This document shows positions 1-8,122 of a stretch of DNA of 64,000 nucleotides, one piece after another (the stretch's first letter is position 1; the number at the start of each line of letters is the position of its first letter). The notes beneath the pieces are model-generated. The model saw only the letters and a list, made by a program, of their open reading frames with translations. It was not told where the DNA came from and did no database searches. The stretch comes from Terriglobia bacterium (GTDB lineage Bacteria; Acidobacteriota; Terriglobia; Terriglobales; Acidobacteriaceae): positions 124,001 to 188,000 of the forward strand of contig JAIQFP010000005.1 in NCBI GenBank assembly GCA_020073165.1, written 5' to 3'. Both the position numbers and the translations under genes were made by a program.

Positions 1-1
1 T

Positions 2-634
2 GCTCCGCCGAGTGCTCAGCCTGCCCCGGCGGCTTCCACGGCGACCGCGAGTGAACTGACCATCCCCGCTGGCACCAAAGTTCCACTGGCGCTCAAGCAT
101 GCCATCTCCACCAAGAGCGCCAAGGAGGGCGACGCGGTCTATGCGGAGACCACCTTTCCGGTGGTGCTAAACGATCGCGTCCTGATTCCCGCTGGTACCT
201 ATGTGCAAGGAAAAATCAATCACGTGCAACGTGCGGGACGGGTCAAAGGGCGCGCCGAAGTCCTCATGCACTTCACCACTCTGATCTATCCCAGCGGTTA
301 CACCGTGCTGCTACCCGGCTCAGTCGAGAATGCTCCCGGCGTCGATAAGACATCGGTCAAAGACGAAGAAGGCACCATCCAGGGGGACAGCCAGACGGGA
401 GAGAAAGCCGGGACGGTCGCCGCATCAGCCGGAACCGGCGCCGTGATCGGCGGCCTGAGCCACGGTGGAAAAGGCGCCGCCATCGGCGCCGGCGTCGGGG
501 GTGCGGTGGGCAGCGCCATCGCGCTGTTGTCGCGCGGCAATGATGTGAAACTGGACGCCGGCACCACGGTCGAGATGGTTATACAGCGGCCCGTGGTGTT
601 GGACGCGAGTCGGATTCCTGCCAGCGTGAAGTAG
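2..634 (+). CDS. Glycine-zipper envelope protein, 5'-truncated by window edge
   Basis: The reading frame is open from base 2, so the start lies upstream of the window; the internal ATG is not needed. The visible part begins Ala/Pro/Ser-rich, as in a periplasmic linker. Then comes a segment with the phrase TIPAGTKVPLALKHAISTKS, which resembles the beta domains of TrbI/VirB10-like or conjugation-type envelope proteins. A glycine zipper (GAAIGAGVGGAVGSAI, bases about 470-525) follows, of the kind that inserts into or packs against membranes. The last 40 residues (DAGTTVEMVIQRP) match the arrangement of the protein at 1557-2198 on the other strand, so the two are paralogues. The function is unknown; an envelope location is inferred from composition. 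Confidence 0.75.
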   Translation, partial: APPSAQPAPAASTATASELTIPAGTKVPLALKHAISTKSAKEGDAVYAETTFPVVLNDRVLIPAGTYVQGKINHVQRAGRVKGRAEVLMHFTTLIYPSGYTVLLPGSVENAPGVDKTSVKDEEGTIQGDSQTGEKAGTVAASAGTGAVIGGLSHGGKGAAIGAGVGGAVGSAIALLSRGNDVKLDAGTTVEMVIQRPVVLDASRIPASVK

Positions 635-649
635 CCGGCGGCCGCATCG

Positions 650-1372
650 CTATCTCAGGGTGAACATCGCATTCACGTGCGCCGTCACCGTAATGGTCTG
701 CGGGCTGAACTCTTCGGTCGGAGCCGGCACCGCCTGCGCGCTCATCCTTGCCATGGGCGCAACCATCGGCTGCATGACCCGCACATTTTCAAAAGTATCC
801 ACCGAGGCATAGGAGAGCTCTCCCAGCGTGCGGCCACCCGCGCGGGCGACCGCGTTGGCCGAGTCCCGGGCCCGGCGGTAGGCATCTTCGACCGCCTTGG
901 TCTTGGCTGCGTCCATGTCTTCCAGAGTGTATTGGATCGACTGGTTCTCGGTAATATCCGCGTCCGCCAGTTGCTGCAAGATGAGCGAAATCTTGGAGAA
1001 GTCCTTCAGCTTCAGCGATACGTTGGCATTCACCCGATACGCCACCAGCTTGCGCTTAGGAGTCTTGTAATCGTAGACCGGCTGCAGCGAGAAGTACCCG
1101 ATCTCGGCCGCCTTCGGTTCAATACCGTTCGCGCGCAGAATCTGGCGGATCTGCTCCGCCGATTTGGAGGCACGATCGTATGCCGCCCGTGAGGTGTCTT
1201 CCTGCGCGGAAATGTTGAATTGCAGCAGCGCAGTGTCAGGGTTCGCCTCGAATTTCCCATCCGCCCCGACAAAAACGGTGTTGGGCTGCGCCGTGACCGC
1301 AGGATGCTCCTGCCCCAAGCCAAACGAACTTGCCAGCAGTAGAAGCGTCAGTATTGCAACAAGAGTTTTCAT
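650..1372 (-). CDS. SIMPL-domain (DUF541) secreted protein
   Basis: This is a 240-residue protein of the SIMPL/DUF541 family, periplasmic or outer-membrane proteins of poorly defined role (an E. coli relative is linked to oxidative stress defence). The ATG at 1372 is preferred over an upstream in-frame start because it is preceded by a GGAGAG ribosome site and begins a clean signal peptide (MKTLVAILTLLLLASS, cleavage near Gly-Gln). The mature part has the family pattern: an early ADGKFEANPDTALLQF strand, a central block (VSLKLKDFSKISLILQQLADA), and a C-terminal ITVTAHVNAMFTLR strand. It sits between two glycine-zipper proteins. It is convergent with the upstream plus-strand gene, the stop codons being 15 bases apart. 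Confidence 0.85.
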   Translation of the reverse strand: MKTLVAILTLLLLASSFGLGQEHPAVTAQPNTVFVGADGKFEANPDTALLQFNISAQEDTSRAAYDRASKSAEQIRQILRANGIEPKAAEIGYFSLQPVYDYKTPKRKLVAYRVNANVSLKLKDFSKISLILQQLADADITENQSIQYTLEDMDAAKTKAVEDAYRRARDSANAVARAGGRTLGELSYASVDTFENVRVMQPMVAPMARMSAQAVPAPTEEFSPQTITVTAHVNAMFTLR

Positions 1373-1556
1373 GATCTCTCTCCGTAATGACAACTAGAAC
1401 TTATACGCCTGTGTCGCCGCCACTACCAAGAACGCGCGGGAAGGCCGAATATGCGGGAGAAATCAAGCTGCAGGCAAGAAAAGGCATGGGCCTTCAATCC
1501 CATGCCTTTCGCTTCGTCAGAACCGGTTCCGCGACCAGCGGGCTGGCCACACAAAT

Positions 1557-2198
1557 TCAATGGGTGGGCACCTGCAGCGGATGGTCAAGGCGCACTTCCA
1601 GAACGGTGCCTTTGTCCAAGGTGAGGTTGCGGTCGGTCAGGAGTCCGGCCAGCGCACCCACCCCCGCGCCGACACCTGCGCCAATAGCCGCACCCTTGCC
1701 GCCGCCAGCGGCGGCGCCACCGGCCGCTCCCAGGCCGGCGCCCACCGCCGCCACTTCAATCTCCCGACGCTTGCTCATGCCTTTGCGCTCGATCTCGCCC
1801 TCGGCATCGGGCTGCTTGGCTGCGTGTTCTCCGGGCACGCCGGTTACAGTCGCGATTAACGGCATCTTGCCGTGGCCGGTGTCGATTTCGTCAAAGCTAA
1901 GCAGCATACGGGCATGCAGGCCCTGTTCCACAGAACTCACGTGGCCCTTCACTTTCTTGCCGCGCGGGATGGTGGAGCCATCGGGCGCCACCAAGTCTTC
2001 CGCCAGCTTCGCGGTGAAATGCTTGCCTTGCTGCAGCTTGCTGGTATCCAGCTTGTCATTGAGCCGGATCAAGAAGGTGGTGCCATCCGGAATGGTGTGT
2101 GGGACCGGCGTCGAGTTGACGTCTTGCTGTGCCATCAGTGGCAGCCCTGCGAACAGCCCTGCCACGCACCACAACCCTAGCGAACAAAGCTTGACCAT
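1557..2198 (-). CDS. Secreted glycine-zipper protein, paralogue of the 2-634 gene
   Basis: This 213-residue protein has a signal peptide (MVKLCSLGLWCVAGLFAGLPLMAQ). The ATG at 2198 has a TTGAGG site eight bases upstream; a GTG nine bases earlier would have no spacing and is rejected. After the signal come DGTTFLIRLNDKLDTSKLQQ and a PRGKKVKGHV turn, paralleling the first gene of the window. A long Gly/Ala zipper follows (GAAIGAGVGAGVGALAG) and then a closing strand TLDKGTVLEVRLDHPL. The zipper suggests membrane association. No enzymatic motif is present. The protein is envelope-associated by inference only. Confidence 0.75.
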   Translation of the reverse strand: MVKLCSLGLWCVAGLFAGLPLMAQQDVNSTPVPHTIPDGTTFLIRLNDKLDTSKLQQGKHFTAKLAEDLVAPDGSTIPRGKKVKGHVSSVEQGLHARMLLSFDEIDTGHGKMPLIATVTGVPGEHAAKQPDAEGEIERKGMSKRREIEVAAVGAGLGAAGGAAAGGGKGAAIGAGVGAGVGALAGLLTDRNLTLDKGTVLEVRLDHPLQVPTH

Positions 2199-2335
2199 AT
2201 GCCGCACCTCAACGCGAAAGACTCAGGCACTAGGCACATTGGATGTGCAAAGTCGTGAATTTGCTGCCTCTCGAAGGGCCCATGTTTGGTCAGGAAGCAG
2301 GCTCATGGCGGACGGGGGGCTGGTTCAGAAAGCCT

Positions 2336-3451
2336 TCAGGTCATACTCTTGGTAGCGGCGAAGCGAAACATGATGCGCGAATCAATCTCCTTGCGCAGAT
2401 CTTCCCAGATGTTCTCCGGCATAGAGAGGAAGATCCGCACTACCTCGGGGTCGAATTGACGTCCGGCCCACTTCTCGATCTCGATGCACGCAGCCTTCAG
2501 AGTTTGCTTGGGCCGATACGGACGATCGGAAGTGATGGCATCCAGCGTATCGGCCACCGAGAACATGCGGGCGCCCAGGGGAATCTCATCGCCCTTCAAT
2601 CCGCGGGGATAGCCGGTGCCGTCCCAGCGCTCCTGGTGGGCATAGACGATTTCGGCCGCTTCCTGCAGGAAGGGGATCTTCTGGAGCATTTTGAAGCCGT
2701 GATAGCAATGCTCCCGCATGATGGTGACTTCATCCGGGGTCAAGGCGCCGGGTTTGCGCAGGATGGCGTCCGGGATTGCCATCTTGCCGATATCGTGCAG
2801 AAACGCACCCCGGGCAATGACGGCGATCTGCTCCCGCATCAAACCCATGGCGCGGGCGATGGCAATGGTGAACGCGGTCACCCGCTTGGAGTGGCCTTCG
2901 GTTTCGGCGTCCTTGAGGTCGAGCGCATCGCCCAGGGCTTCCAGAGTAATGTCATAGGACCGCTCCAGATTCCCCAGTGTCTTTTGCAACTCCTCCGTCT
3001 TGGCCAGCACGCGGGCCTCGAGTTCGGTCTGGTACTTCCGATTCTCCAGTTTAAGACGGCGGTTCTCCAAGGCGCGGCGGACCGTGGCCAGCAATTGCTC
3101 GCGCTCGAAAGGTTTCAGCAGGTAGTCGTAGGCACCGTTGCGGATCGCCGTCAAGGCCGAGGTGATGTCATGCACCGCAGTCACCATGACTACCGGCATG
3201 TCGGGGAACTTCTCCTTGGTGCGCTCCAGCAGTCCAATTCCGTCCAAGCCAGCCATCATCAGGTCGGAAAGCATCAACTCGAACTCCTCCCCGGACTCCA
3301 GCAGGGCCAAGGCTTCCAACCCGGAACAAGCCTGACGGCACTTATAGTTAGCGGAGTTCAGCATGGAAGAAACAACTTCGCGGATGGACTCTTCGTCATC
3401 GACAACGAGAATGCGTTCGGCGGGCATGGCTGGTAGAAGTTTAACGCCCAT
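2336..3451 (-). CDS. Response regulator with HD-GYP c-di-GMP phosphodiesterase domain
   Basis: The protein has 371 residues. The N-terminal receiver (about 12-130) keeps the acidic pair D18/D19, phospho-acceptor D63 (LSDLMM), T91 and K113 (LLKPFE). A coiled-coil linker (about 131-165, rich in E/R/L/K) joins it to an HD-GYP domain (about 170-360) with the metal pair HD at 219-220 (GAFLHDIGK) and the GYP motif at 280-282 (DGTGYPRG). The family hydrolyses cyclic di-GMP, so phosphorylation should tune c-di-GMP level, as in RpfG-type regulators. An internal ATG at 3427 (MPAERILVV) is an alternative start; neither has a strong ribosome site. It is divergent from the large hybrid kinase at 3562, its most plausible partner. 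Confidence 0.9.
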   Translation of the reverse strand: MGVKLLPAMPAERILVVDDEESIREVVSSMLNSANYKCRQACSGLEALALLESGEEFELMLSDLMMAGLDGIGLLERTKEKFPDMPVVMVTAVHDITSALTAIRNGAYDYLLKPFEREQLLATVRRALENRRLKLENRKYQTELEARVLAKTEELQKTLGNLERSYDITLEALGDALDLKDAETEGHSKRVTAFTIAIARAMGLMREQIAVIARGAFLHDIGKMAIPDAILRKPGALTPDEVTIMREHCYHGFKMLQKIPFLQEAAEIVYAHQERWDGTGYPRGLKGDEIPLGARMFSVADTLDAITSDRPYRPKQTLKAACIEIEKWAGRQFDPEVVRIFLSMPENIWEDLRKEIDSRIMFRFAATKSMT

Positions 3452-3490
3452 TCTAGCGCAGTTCTCAGGTTCCGAAAGTAACCATTGGAC

Positions 3491-3504
3491 ATGGGAAATC
3501 CCAT
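3491..3504. promoter_or_regulatory. Inverted repeat in the HD-GYP/hybrid-kinase divergent promoter
   Basis: ATGGGA-AA-TCCCAT is a perfect 6-bp inverted repeat. It lies in the 110-base gap between the divergent HD-GYP regulator and the hybrid kinase, and it is overlapped by two CCATTGG direct repeats (3482-3488 and 3501-3507). It could be an operator shared by both genes. The regulator is unknown. Confidence 0.35.
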
Positions 3505-3561
3505 TGGTAACGGGTGCGGGCGTGCTATTTAAGAAACGAGCCCTTGGTCCCTTTATCAGCG

Positions 3562-6500
3562 ATGAATACCTCTGTCTGGCACGCCTGGAACGCGGTCGGG
3601 GAGCTTGTCGTCCCCAAGCTGATCGCGCAGGAGTCCGCCACCTTGCTGGTGCTGGCCGCGGCGTTGCTGGTTTTCCGCACCTTTCGCGAGCGCTACCTGT
3701 TGCTCTGGATTGTGGGCTGGCTGGCCTACTTCGTATCCCGTTGGACGCTCTACGGCAGCGAGGATAAAGGGTTCCAGCACTACATGGTTGCCATTTCGCA
3801 GGCGGAATTCATCCTCGCCGTCTCCTTGTTTGCCGCTGCCGTCTTCGTTTACACGCATGCCCGCAAGCTGCTGTTGCCCCTGGTCCTGATTTCCATCACG
3901 GTCGTGGGCTATGCGGTAGCGCGCGCCCTGTGGTGGCCCAACTCCATGACCCTGCGTGTGGCCCTGGAGGTGGCCTATCGCTTAATTGCCTTCACGGCGG
4001 CCTTTCAGCTGATTCGTTTCCGCTGGGGACGAGGCGAGATTGGCCCCTGGCTGCTGACCCTGAGCCTGCTGCTGCTGCATCTGGAGTGGGCCCCATTGAC
4101 GGGTCACCTGCCGCCTGGCACCAGCCTCATGGTTGATCTGGTATTCGGTCTGAGCATGCTGCTGGTAGTCTTCGACGATTCCCGCATGCGGACCCGCCGC
4201 TTGGCGGTAGTGAATGCTCTCACCACCACCATTACACGGGCACAGCAACACGGTCCCATGATGGTCACCGCCCTGGAAGAACTTAAAGCTCTGATGCGCG
4301 CCGACGCCGCCTGGTTTCGCCTGATGGAAGGCAACAACATGGTCCTCACGCAGCAGATCGGCCTGTCCCCGGATTTTCTGCGGGACCGTAGCGTGATAAC
4401 GGTGGACGAGACCCACCAGCAGATCCTGCGCGATGCCGTCCCCATCGTAGTGAAGACCTCCGCCGCCAATCCGGAGATGCGCCCTTACCTGAAAGGGGAG
4501 CGCTTCCACCATGTTGTCATGGTGCCCGTGCTGGGCAAGAAATCCCCCATCGGCACGCTGACCCTGGGCAGCCGGCGCCGGCTGTCCTATGCGCCCGATG
4601 ACGTGGAATTCCTCGCCACCAGCGCCCACCAACTGGGGATGGCGGTCGAGAACCTTCGCCTGGTGGAACAGATTCTGCGTTCGCATCGCCAGTGGAGCAA
4701 CACCTTTGACTCCATCCAGGATCTGGTCCTGCTGCACGACTCCGAATACCGGGTGATGAAGGCGAATCACGCCCTGCTGCAGCGCCTGGAGCAGGCCCCA
4801 GCTGACGTCATGGGCAATTCCTGCGAGTCCATGCTGCCGCACATGCACGGAGAGTGGACCGGATGTCCTTATTGCCGGGGCGAAGAGGAGGCCTTCTACG
4901 AAGGTCCGGATCCCTGCTTTGGGGGCTATTCCATGGTCTCCACCTCGACCTATATCGAGCAGGGAAGCAAGCAGAAGGGCACCATCCACGTGGTGCGCGA
5001 CGTCACCGACCGTCGCCTGGCCGAAGAGAAATACCGTCTCTTGTTCGAACAAGTACAGGAAGGAGTGTTCGTGGCCACTCCTGAGGGCAAGCTGGTGGAT
5101 TGCAACGACGCCTTCCTGCGCATGCTGGGTTATGGCAGCCGCGAAGAGCTGATGGCCCTTAACGTGGACACGGAACTCTACACCTCGCACGAGCAGCGCG
5201 ACGCCTTTCGCCGCGAGGTAGAGCTGCACAATTACGTGCGCAACTTTGAAGTCACCTTGCGGCGCAAAGACGGCACCCTGCTGAGCGCCATGGAAAGCAG
5301 CTTCGCCACCCGGAATGCCACCGGCAAGATCGAGCGCTACCAGGGCTTCCTGCTTGACATGACGGAAAAGAAGCGGGCGGAAGACGAGATCCGACGCCGC
5401 AACCGCGAACTGAACGCGCTGAACGCCATGGCGGTGATCGCCACCCAGTCGTTCGACCTCGACGAAATTCTGAACCTCACCCTGCGCCAGGTAATCACGC
5501 TGCTGGGAGCGGAGACCGGGTCCATCTATCTTTCCGACGCTGACTTGACCACGTTCCGCCGCCGCGCCGGTTGGGGGCAACGCAGCGCGGAGCGCGCCCG
5601 TTTTTCTGAAATCAAATTTACCGACGGCTTTGGTGACCTGGTCACCCGTTCACGCACCGAGGTCATCACCCCGGAATACTTGCCCCATCTTCCTGATCTG
5701 GTAGCCGACTTCATTCGCGCCGATGGGCTGCGCTCCTGGATCTGGGTCCTGCTGTGGAGCAAAGAGAAGCCCATCGGAGCCATGGGCATCAGCAGCCGCG
5801 AGGCCCGCGAGTACACCAGCAATGACGAGAATCTGCTGGTGGCGATCGGCCGCCAACTTGCAACCACCATCGAGAAGGTGCGTCTCTATGAAGAAACCTG
5901 CCGCGCCTACGAAGACCTGCGCCGCACCCAGGAGCAGTTGCTGCAAAGCGAAAAGATGTCGGCGGTGGGCCAGCTGATCGCAGGCGTCGCCCATGAACTC
6001 AATAATCCCCTGACCGCCATTCTGGGATACGCTCAGTTATTGGAAGGCGAGGGTCTGCAAGACCGCGCATCCGACTTCGTACGCAAGTTGTTCAAGCAGG
6101 CGCAGCGCACCCATCGGGTGGTGCAGAACCTGCTGTCGTTCGCGCGCCAGCGCAAGCCGCAGAAGCAGCAGGTGGACATTTGCAAGGTTCTGGATGAGAC
6201 CCTGGCGCTACGCGACTACGACCTCAAGGTCAACGACATCACGGTGGAGCGGGAGGTTGAGCAGCTGGTTCCAGCCGTCACCGCTGACCCGCATCAGCTC
6301 GAGCAGGTGTTTCTCAACATCATCAACAATGCGGTAGACGCCATGCTGGAAGCCGGGCAGGCCGGCAAGCTGAAAGTGCGGGTCTACGCTCAAGATGGCC
6401 ACGTGCACACGGAATTCCAGGACTCCGGACCCGGCATCAAGGAGCCCAATCGCATTTTTGATCCGTTCTACACCACCAAGAGCGTGGGCAAAGGCACCGG

Positions 6501-7056
6501 CCTCGGCCTGAGCATCTGCTATGGCATTGTCAAGGAACACGGCGGCGACATTTCCGCCCGTAACCGTCCCGAGGGTGGAGCGATCGTTGTTGTCCGTTTA
6601 CCGTCGGCGCACCGTGCGGAATCTCTCGACAGCCCATCGCCGGTTCCGCGCCGCGAGGTGGCAATCGATGGGCGCATTCTGCTGGTGGACGATGAGGAGG
6701 CTGTCCTGGAATTCGAGCGTGACGTGCTGGCGGGCGCGGGAGCGAACGTTGTCACCTTGATGAACGCGGAGGATGTAAAAAACCGGCTGCTGAGCGAGAA
6801 ATTTGATGCGCTCATCATCAACGGAAGAATGCCCGGCGGCTGGACTGCCCTCGATATCTACCGCTGGCTGGCGGAAAGCTGCCCCGGTATGGAAAAACGA
6901 TTGCTGTTGACCTTCTCCAGCGTCGCCGAACCGGAGACCCGCACCTTCCTACAGGAAAACAATGTCCCCTACCTGGCGAAACCCTTTGAGGTCGCCGACC
7001 TGATCGCGCAAACGCGACGCCTGCTGCAAAAGACCCTCGCCGCCAGCGCCGGGTAG
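3562..7056 (+). CDS. Membrane hybrid sensor histidine kinase (7TM-GAF-PAS-PAS-GAF-HisKA-HATPase-pseudoreceiver)
   Basis: This is a 1,164-residue kinase, counted from the ATG at 3562; a GTG 48 bases upstream is possible but would precede the hydrophobic start with a polar tail. Residues about 20-220 contain roughly seven membrane helices. A GAF domain (about 245-385) follows, then a PAS with four cysteines (C421, C435, C438, C452, the last three around GCPYC), a second PAS (about 490-610) and a second GAF (about 625-775). The HisKA H-box AHELNNP has H811, followed by a HATPase (about 900-1020; N box NIINNAVDAM, G boxes DSGPGI and GTGLGLSIC). The terminal receiver keeps the acidic DD, the Thr and the KP, but the acceptor position is Asn1087 (IINGRMPG), so it should not accept phosphate normally. 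It is divergent from the HD-GYP regulator. Confidence 0.92.
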   Translation: MNTSVWHAWNAVGELVVPKLIAQESATLLVLAAALLVFRTFRERYLLLWIVGWLAYFVSRWTLYGSEDKGFQHYMVAISQAEFILAVSLFAAAVFVYTHARKLLLPLVLISITVVGYAVARALWWPNSMTLRVALEVAYRLIAFTAAFQLIRFRWGRGEIGPWLLTLSLLLLHLEWAPLTGHLPPGTSLMVDLVFGLSMLLVVFDDSRMRTRRLAVVNALTTTITRAQQHGPMMVTALEELKALMRADAAWFRLMEGNNMVLTQQIGLSPDFLRDRSVITVDETHQQILRDAVPIVVKTSAANPEMRPYLKGERFHHVVMVPVLGKKSPIGTLTLGSRRRLSYAPDDVEFLATSAHQLGMAVENLRLVEQILRSHRQWSNTFDSIQDLVLLHDSEYRVMKANHALLQRLEQAPADVMGNSCESMLPHMHGEWTGCPYCRGEEEAFYEGPDPCFGGYSMVSTSTYIEQGSKQKGTIHVVRDVTDRRLAEEKYRLLFEQVQEGVFVATPEGKLVDCNDAFLRMLGYGSREELMALNVDTELYTSHEQRDAFRREVELHNYVRNFEVTLRRKDGTLLSAMESSFATRNATGKIERYQGFLLDMTEKKRAEDEIRRRNRELNALNAMAVIATQSFDLDEILNLTLRQVITLLGAETGSIYLSDADLTTFRRRAGWGQRSAERARFSEIKFTDGFGDLVTRSRTEVITPEYLPHLPDLVADFIRADGLRSWIWVLLWSKEKPIGAMGISSREAREYTSNDENLLVAIGRQLATTIEKVRLYEETCRAYEDLRRTQEQLLQSEKMSAVGQLIAGVAHELNNPLTAILGYAQLLEGEGLQDRASDFVRKLFKQAQRTHRVVQNLLSFARQRKPQKQQVDICKVLDETLALRDYDLKVNDITVEREVEQLVPAVTADPHQLEQVFLNIINNAVDAMLEAGQAGKLKVRVYAQDGHVHTEFQDSGPGIKEPNRIFDPFYTTKSVGKGTGLGLSICYGIVKEHGGDISARNRPEGGAIVVVRLPSAHRAESLDSPSPVPRREVAIDGRILLVDDEEAVLEFERDVLAGAGANVVTLMNAEDVKNRLLSEKFDALIINGRMPGGWTALDIYRWLAESCPGMEKRLLLTFSSVAEPETRTFLQENNVPYLAKPFEVADLIAQTRRLLQKTLAASAG

Positions 7057-7061
7057 AACAG

Positions 7062-7361
7062 CTACAAGTGCCGCCTCAGTGTCCGGGTAAACTCCCGCAG
7101 CGCGGTCTCGTTCCGCCGGTACCACATCCACAAGCCTAGCTTTTTTGCCTCCACCAATCCAGCGTTCCTGAGAATGGACATATGGTGCGAGATCGTCGGC
7201 TGAGAAAGATGCACCCGCATCTCGATATCTGACGCGCACAGGCCCACATCCTTGCCAATCGAACACCCGCCACGCTCTTTCAGCGCCTGCAGAATCCGCC
7301 GCCGCGTGGGATCGGCGATTGCATGTAACATACGGTCCAGCCCTTGCCCGGGGTTGCTCAT
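7062..7361 (-). CDS. ArsR-family winged-helix repressor
   Basis: This 99-residue protein matches small ArsR/SmtB-type regulators in size and layout. It opens with an ALKERGG-type helix after DPTRRRILQ (the usual first helix), a recognition helix QPTISHHMSILRNAGLV (about 55-71) and a wing (KLGLWMWYRRNE). Two cysteines lie before the recognition helix, but there is no classical CxC metal site, so the inducer cannot be predicted. It is transcribed away from the molybdopterin oxidoreductase gene at 7456. The 94-base gap holds a perfect inverted repeat that is the obvious operator candidate. Its stop is five bases from the kinase stop on the other strand. Confidence 0.9.
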   Translation of the reverse strand: MSNPGQGLDRMLHAIADPTRRRILQALKERGGCSIGKDVGLCASDIEMRVHLSQPTISHHMSILRNAGLVEAKKLGLWMWYRRNETALREFTRTLRRHL

Positions 7362-7395
7362 GCTAGCTACGAATAGACTGCGGCGCGACCGCTGT

Positions 7396-7413
7396 CAATG
7401 CAAGAATGCATTG
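7396..7413. promoter_or_regulatory. Candidate ArsR operator, perfect inverted repeat
   Basis: CAATGCA-AGAA-TGCATTG is a perfect 7-bp inverted repeat with a 4-base spacer. It lies in the gap between the divergent arsR-like gene and the sulfite-oxidase-like gene. Its size and placement fit a dimeric winged-helix repressor controlling both promoters. That the neighbouring regulator binds here is an inference. Confidence 0.55.
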
Positions 7414-7455
7414 CAACTTTCGCGCTGTCACTCCGTCTGATCCTTGAGGACCCAA

Positions 7456-8067
7456 ATGCTATTCGAGGGCAAAGACCGCCGCGAACTGGAACAACTGATG
7501 AAGCGCGAGGGCCGCCTTCCTCCCGGCCAGTCGCTGACCCTGAAATGGCCGGTGCTGCATTACGGCTCGGTGCCGCGCTTCGACCCTCAGACCTGGGACT
7601 TCAAAGTCTACGGGCTGGTGGATTCTCCCCTGCGCCTCACCTGGGAAGAGTTCAACGCGCTGCCCAGGGTCCAGCGCACCAGCGATTTCCATTGCGTCAC
7701 CCGCTGGAGCCGCTTCAACAACCAATGGGATGGCGTTGCCTTTCGAGAGCTGCTTCAGCGCGCGCGTCCCAAGCCAGAAGCCACCTACTTGCTAGTGCAC
7801 GGAGAGCAGGGATTCACCGCCAACGTGCCGCTGGCCGATCTTGACCGCGAGGAAGTGTTGCTGGCGACGCACCATGACGGCCAGCCGCTTACGCCCGACC
7901 ACGGCTACCCGCTCCGCCTGATCGTGCCCCATCTCTATGCGTGGAAATCGGTGAAGTGGGTGCGCGGCCTGGAATTCCTCGACCACGACGCTGCCGGCTT
8001 CTGGGAGCAGAACGGCTACCACATGTACGGGGATCCCTGGAAGGAACAGAGGTTTGGGAGGCAGTAG
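7456..8067 (+). CDS. Sulfite-oxidase-like molybdopterin oxidoreductase, single domain
   Basis: This 203-residue protein covers only the molybdopterin-binding fold of the sulfite oxidase / MsrP (YedY) superfamily. Matching elements are the W..F.VYGLVDSPL strand, the cofactor Cys80 in DFHCVTRWS (the conserved Mo ligand position), and the DHGYPLRLIVPHLYAWKSVKWV block. The ATG at 7456 follows GAGGA with good spacing; the upstream TTG overlaps that site and is rejected. No Tat or Sec signal and no dimerisation domain is present, so it may act in the cytoplasm or be secreted with a partner. The substrate is unknown. It is likely controlled by the divergent ArsR protein. Confidence 0.88.
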   Translation: MLFEGKDRRELEQLMKREGRLPPGQSLTLKWPVLHYGSVPRFDPQTWDFKVYGLVDSPLRLTWEEFNALPRVQRTSDFHCVTRWSRFNNQWDGVAFRELLQRARPKPEATYLLVHGEQGFTANVPLADLDREEVLLATHHDGQPLTPDHGYPLRLIVPHLYAWKSVKWVRGLEFLDHDAAGFWEQNGYHMYGDPWKEQRFGRQ

Positions 8068-8122
8068 TCAGGAGTCAGCGCCGCCCATTCTCGCTGACTC
8101 CTGACTACCGACTCCTGACTAC
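8064..8122. repeat. Three copies of a 13-bp unit forming a hairpin between convergent genes
   Basis: The unit GTAGTCAGGAGTC occurs at 8064-8076 and, inverted, at 8096-8108 and 8110-8122. The first two are the outer parts of a perfect 17-bp inverted repeat (8064-8080 with 8092-8108, 11-base loop). The TAG stop of the oxidoreductase (8065-8067) and the TAG stop of the SPOR gene (8119-8121, minus strand) both lie inside copies of this unit. It could act as a bidirectional terminator, although no T-run follows. Confidence 0.8.

Noticed and set aside
2243-3436. Plus-strand open frame of about 400 codons over the HD-GYP gene
   Set aside because: Antisense shadow; the minus strand has the diagnostic HD-GYP and receiver motifs.
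3982-5580. Long minus-strand open frame of about 530 codons
   Set aside because: It lies antisense to the GAF/PAS part of the hybrid kinase, shows no domain or signal, and has the Gly/His/Gln composition of a reverse-frame artefact in GC-rich coding DNA.
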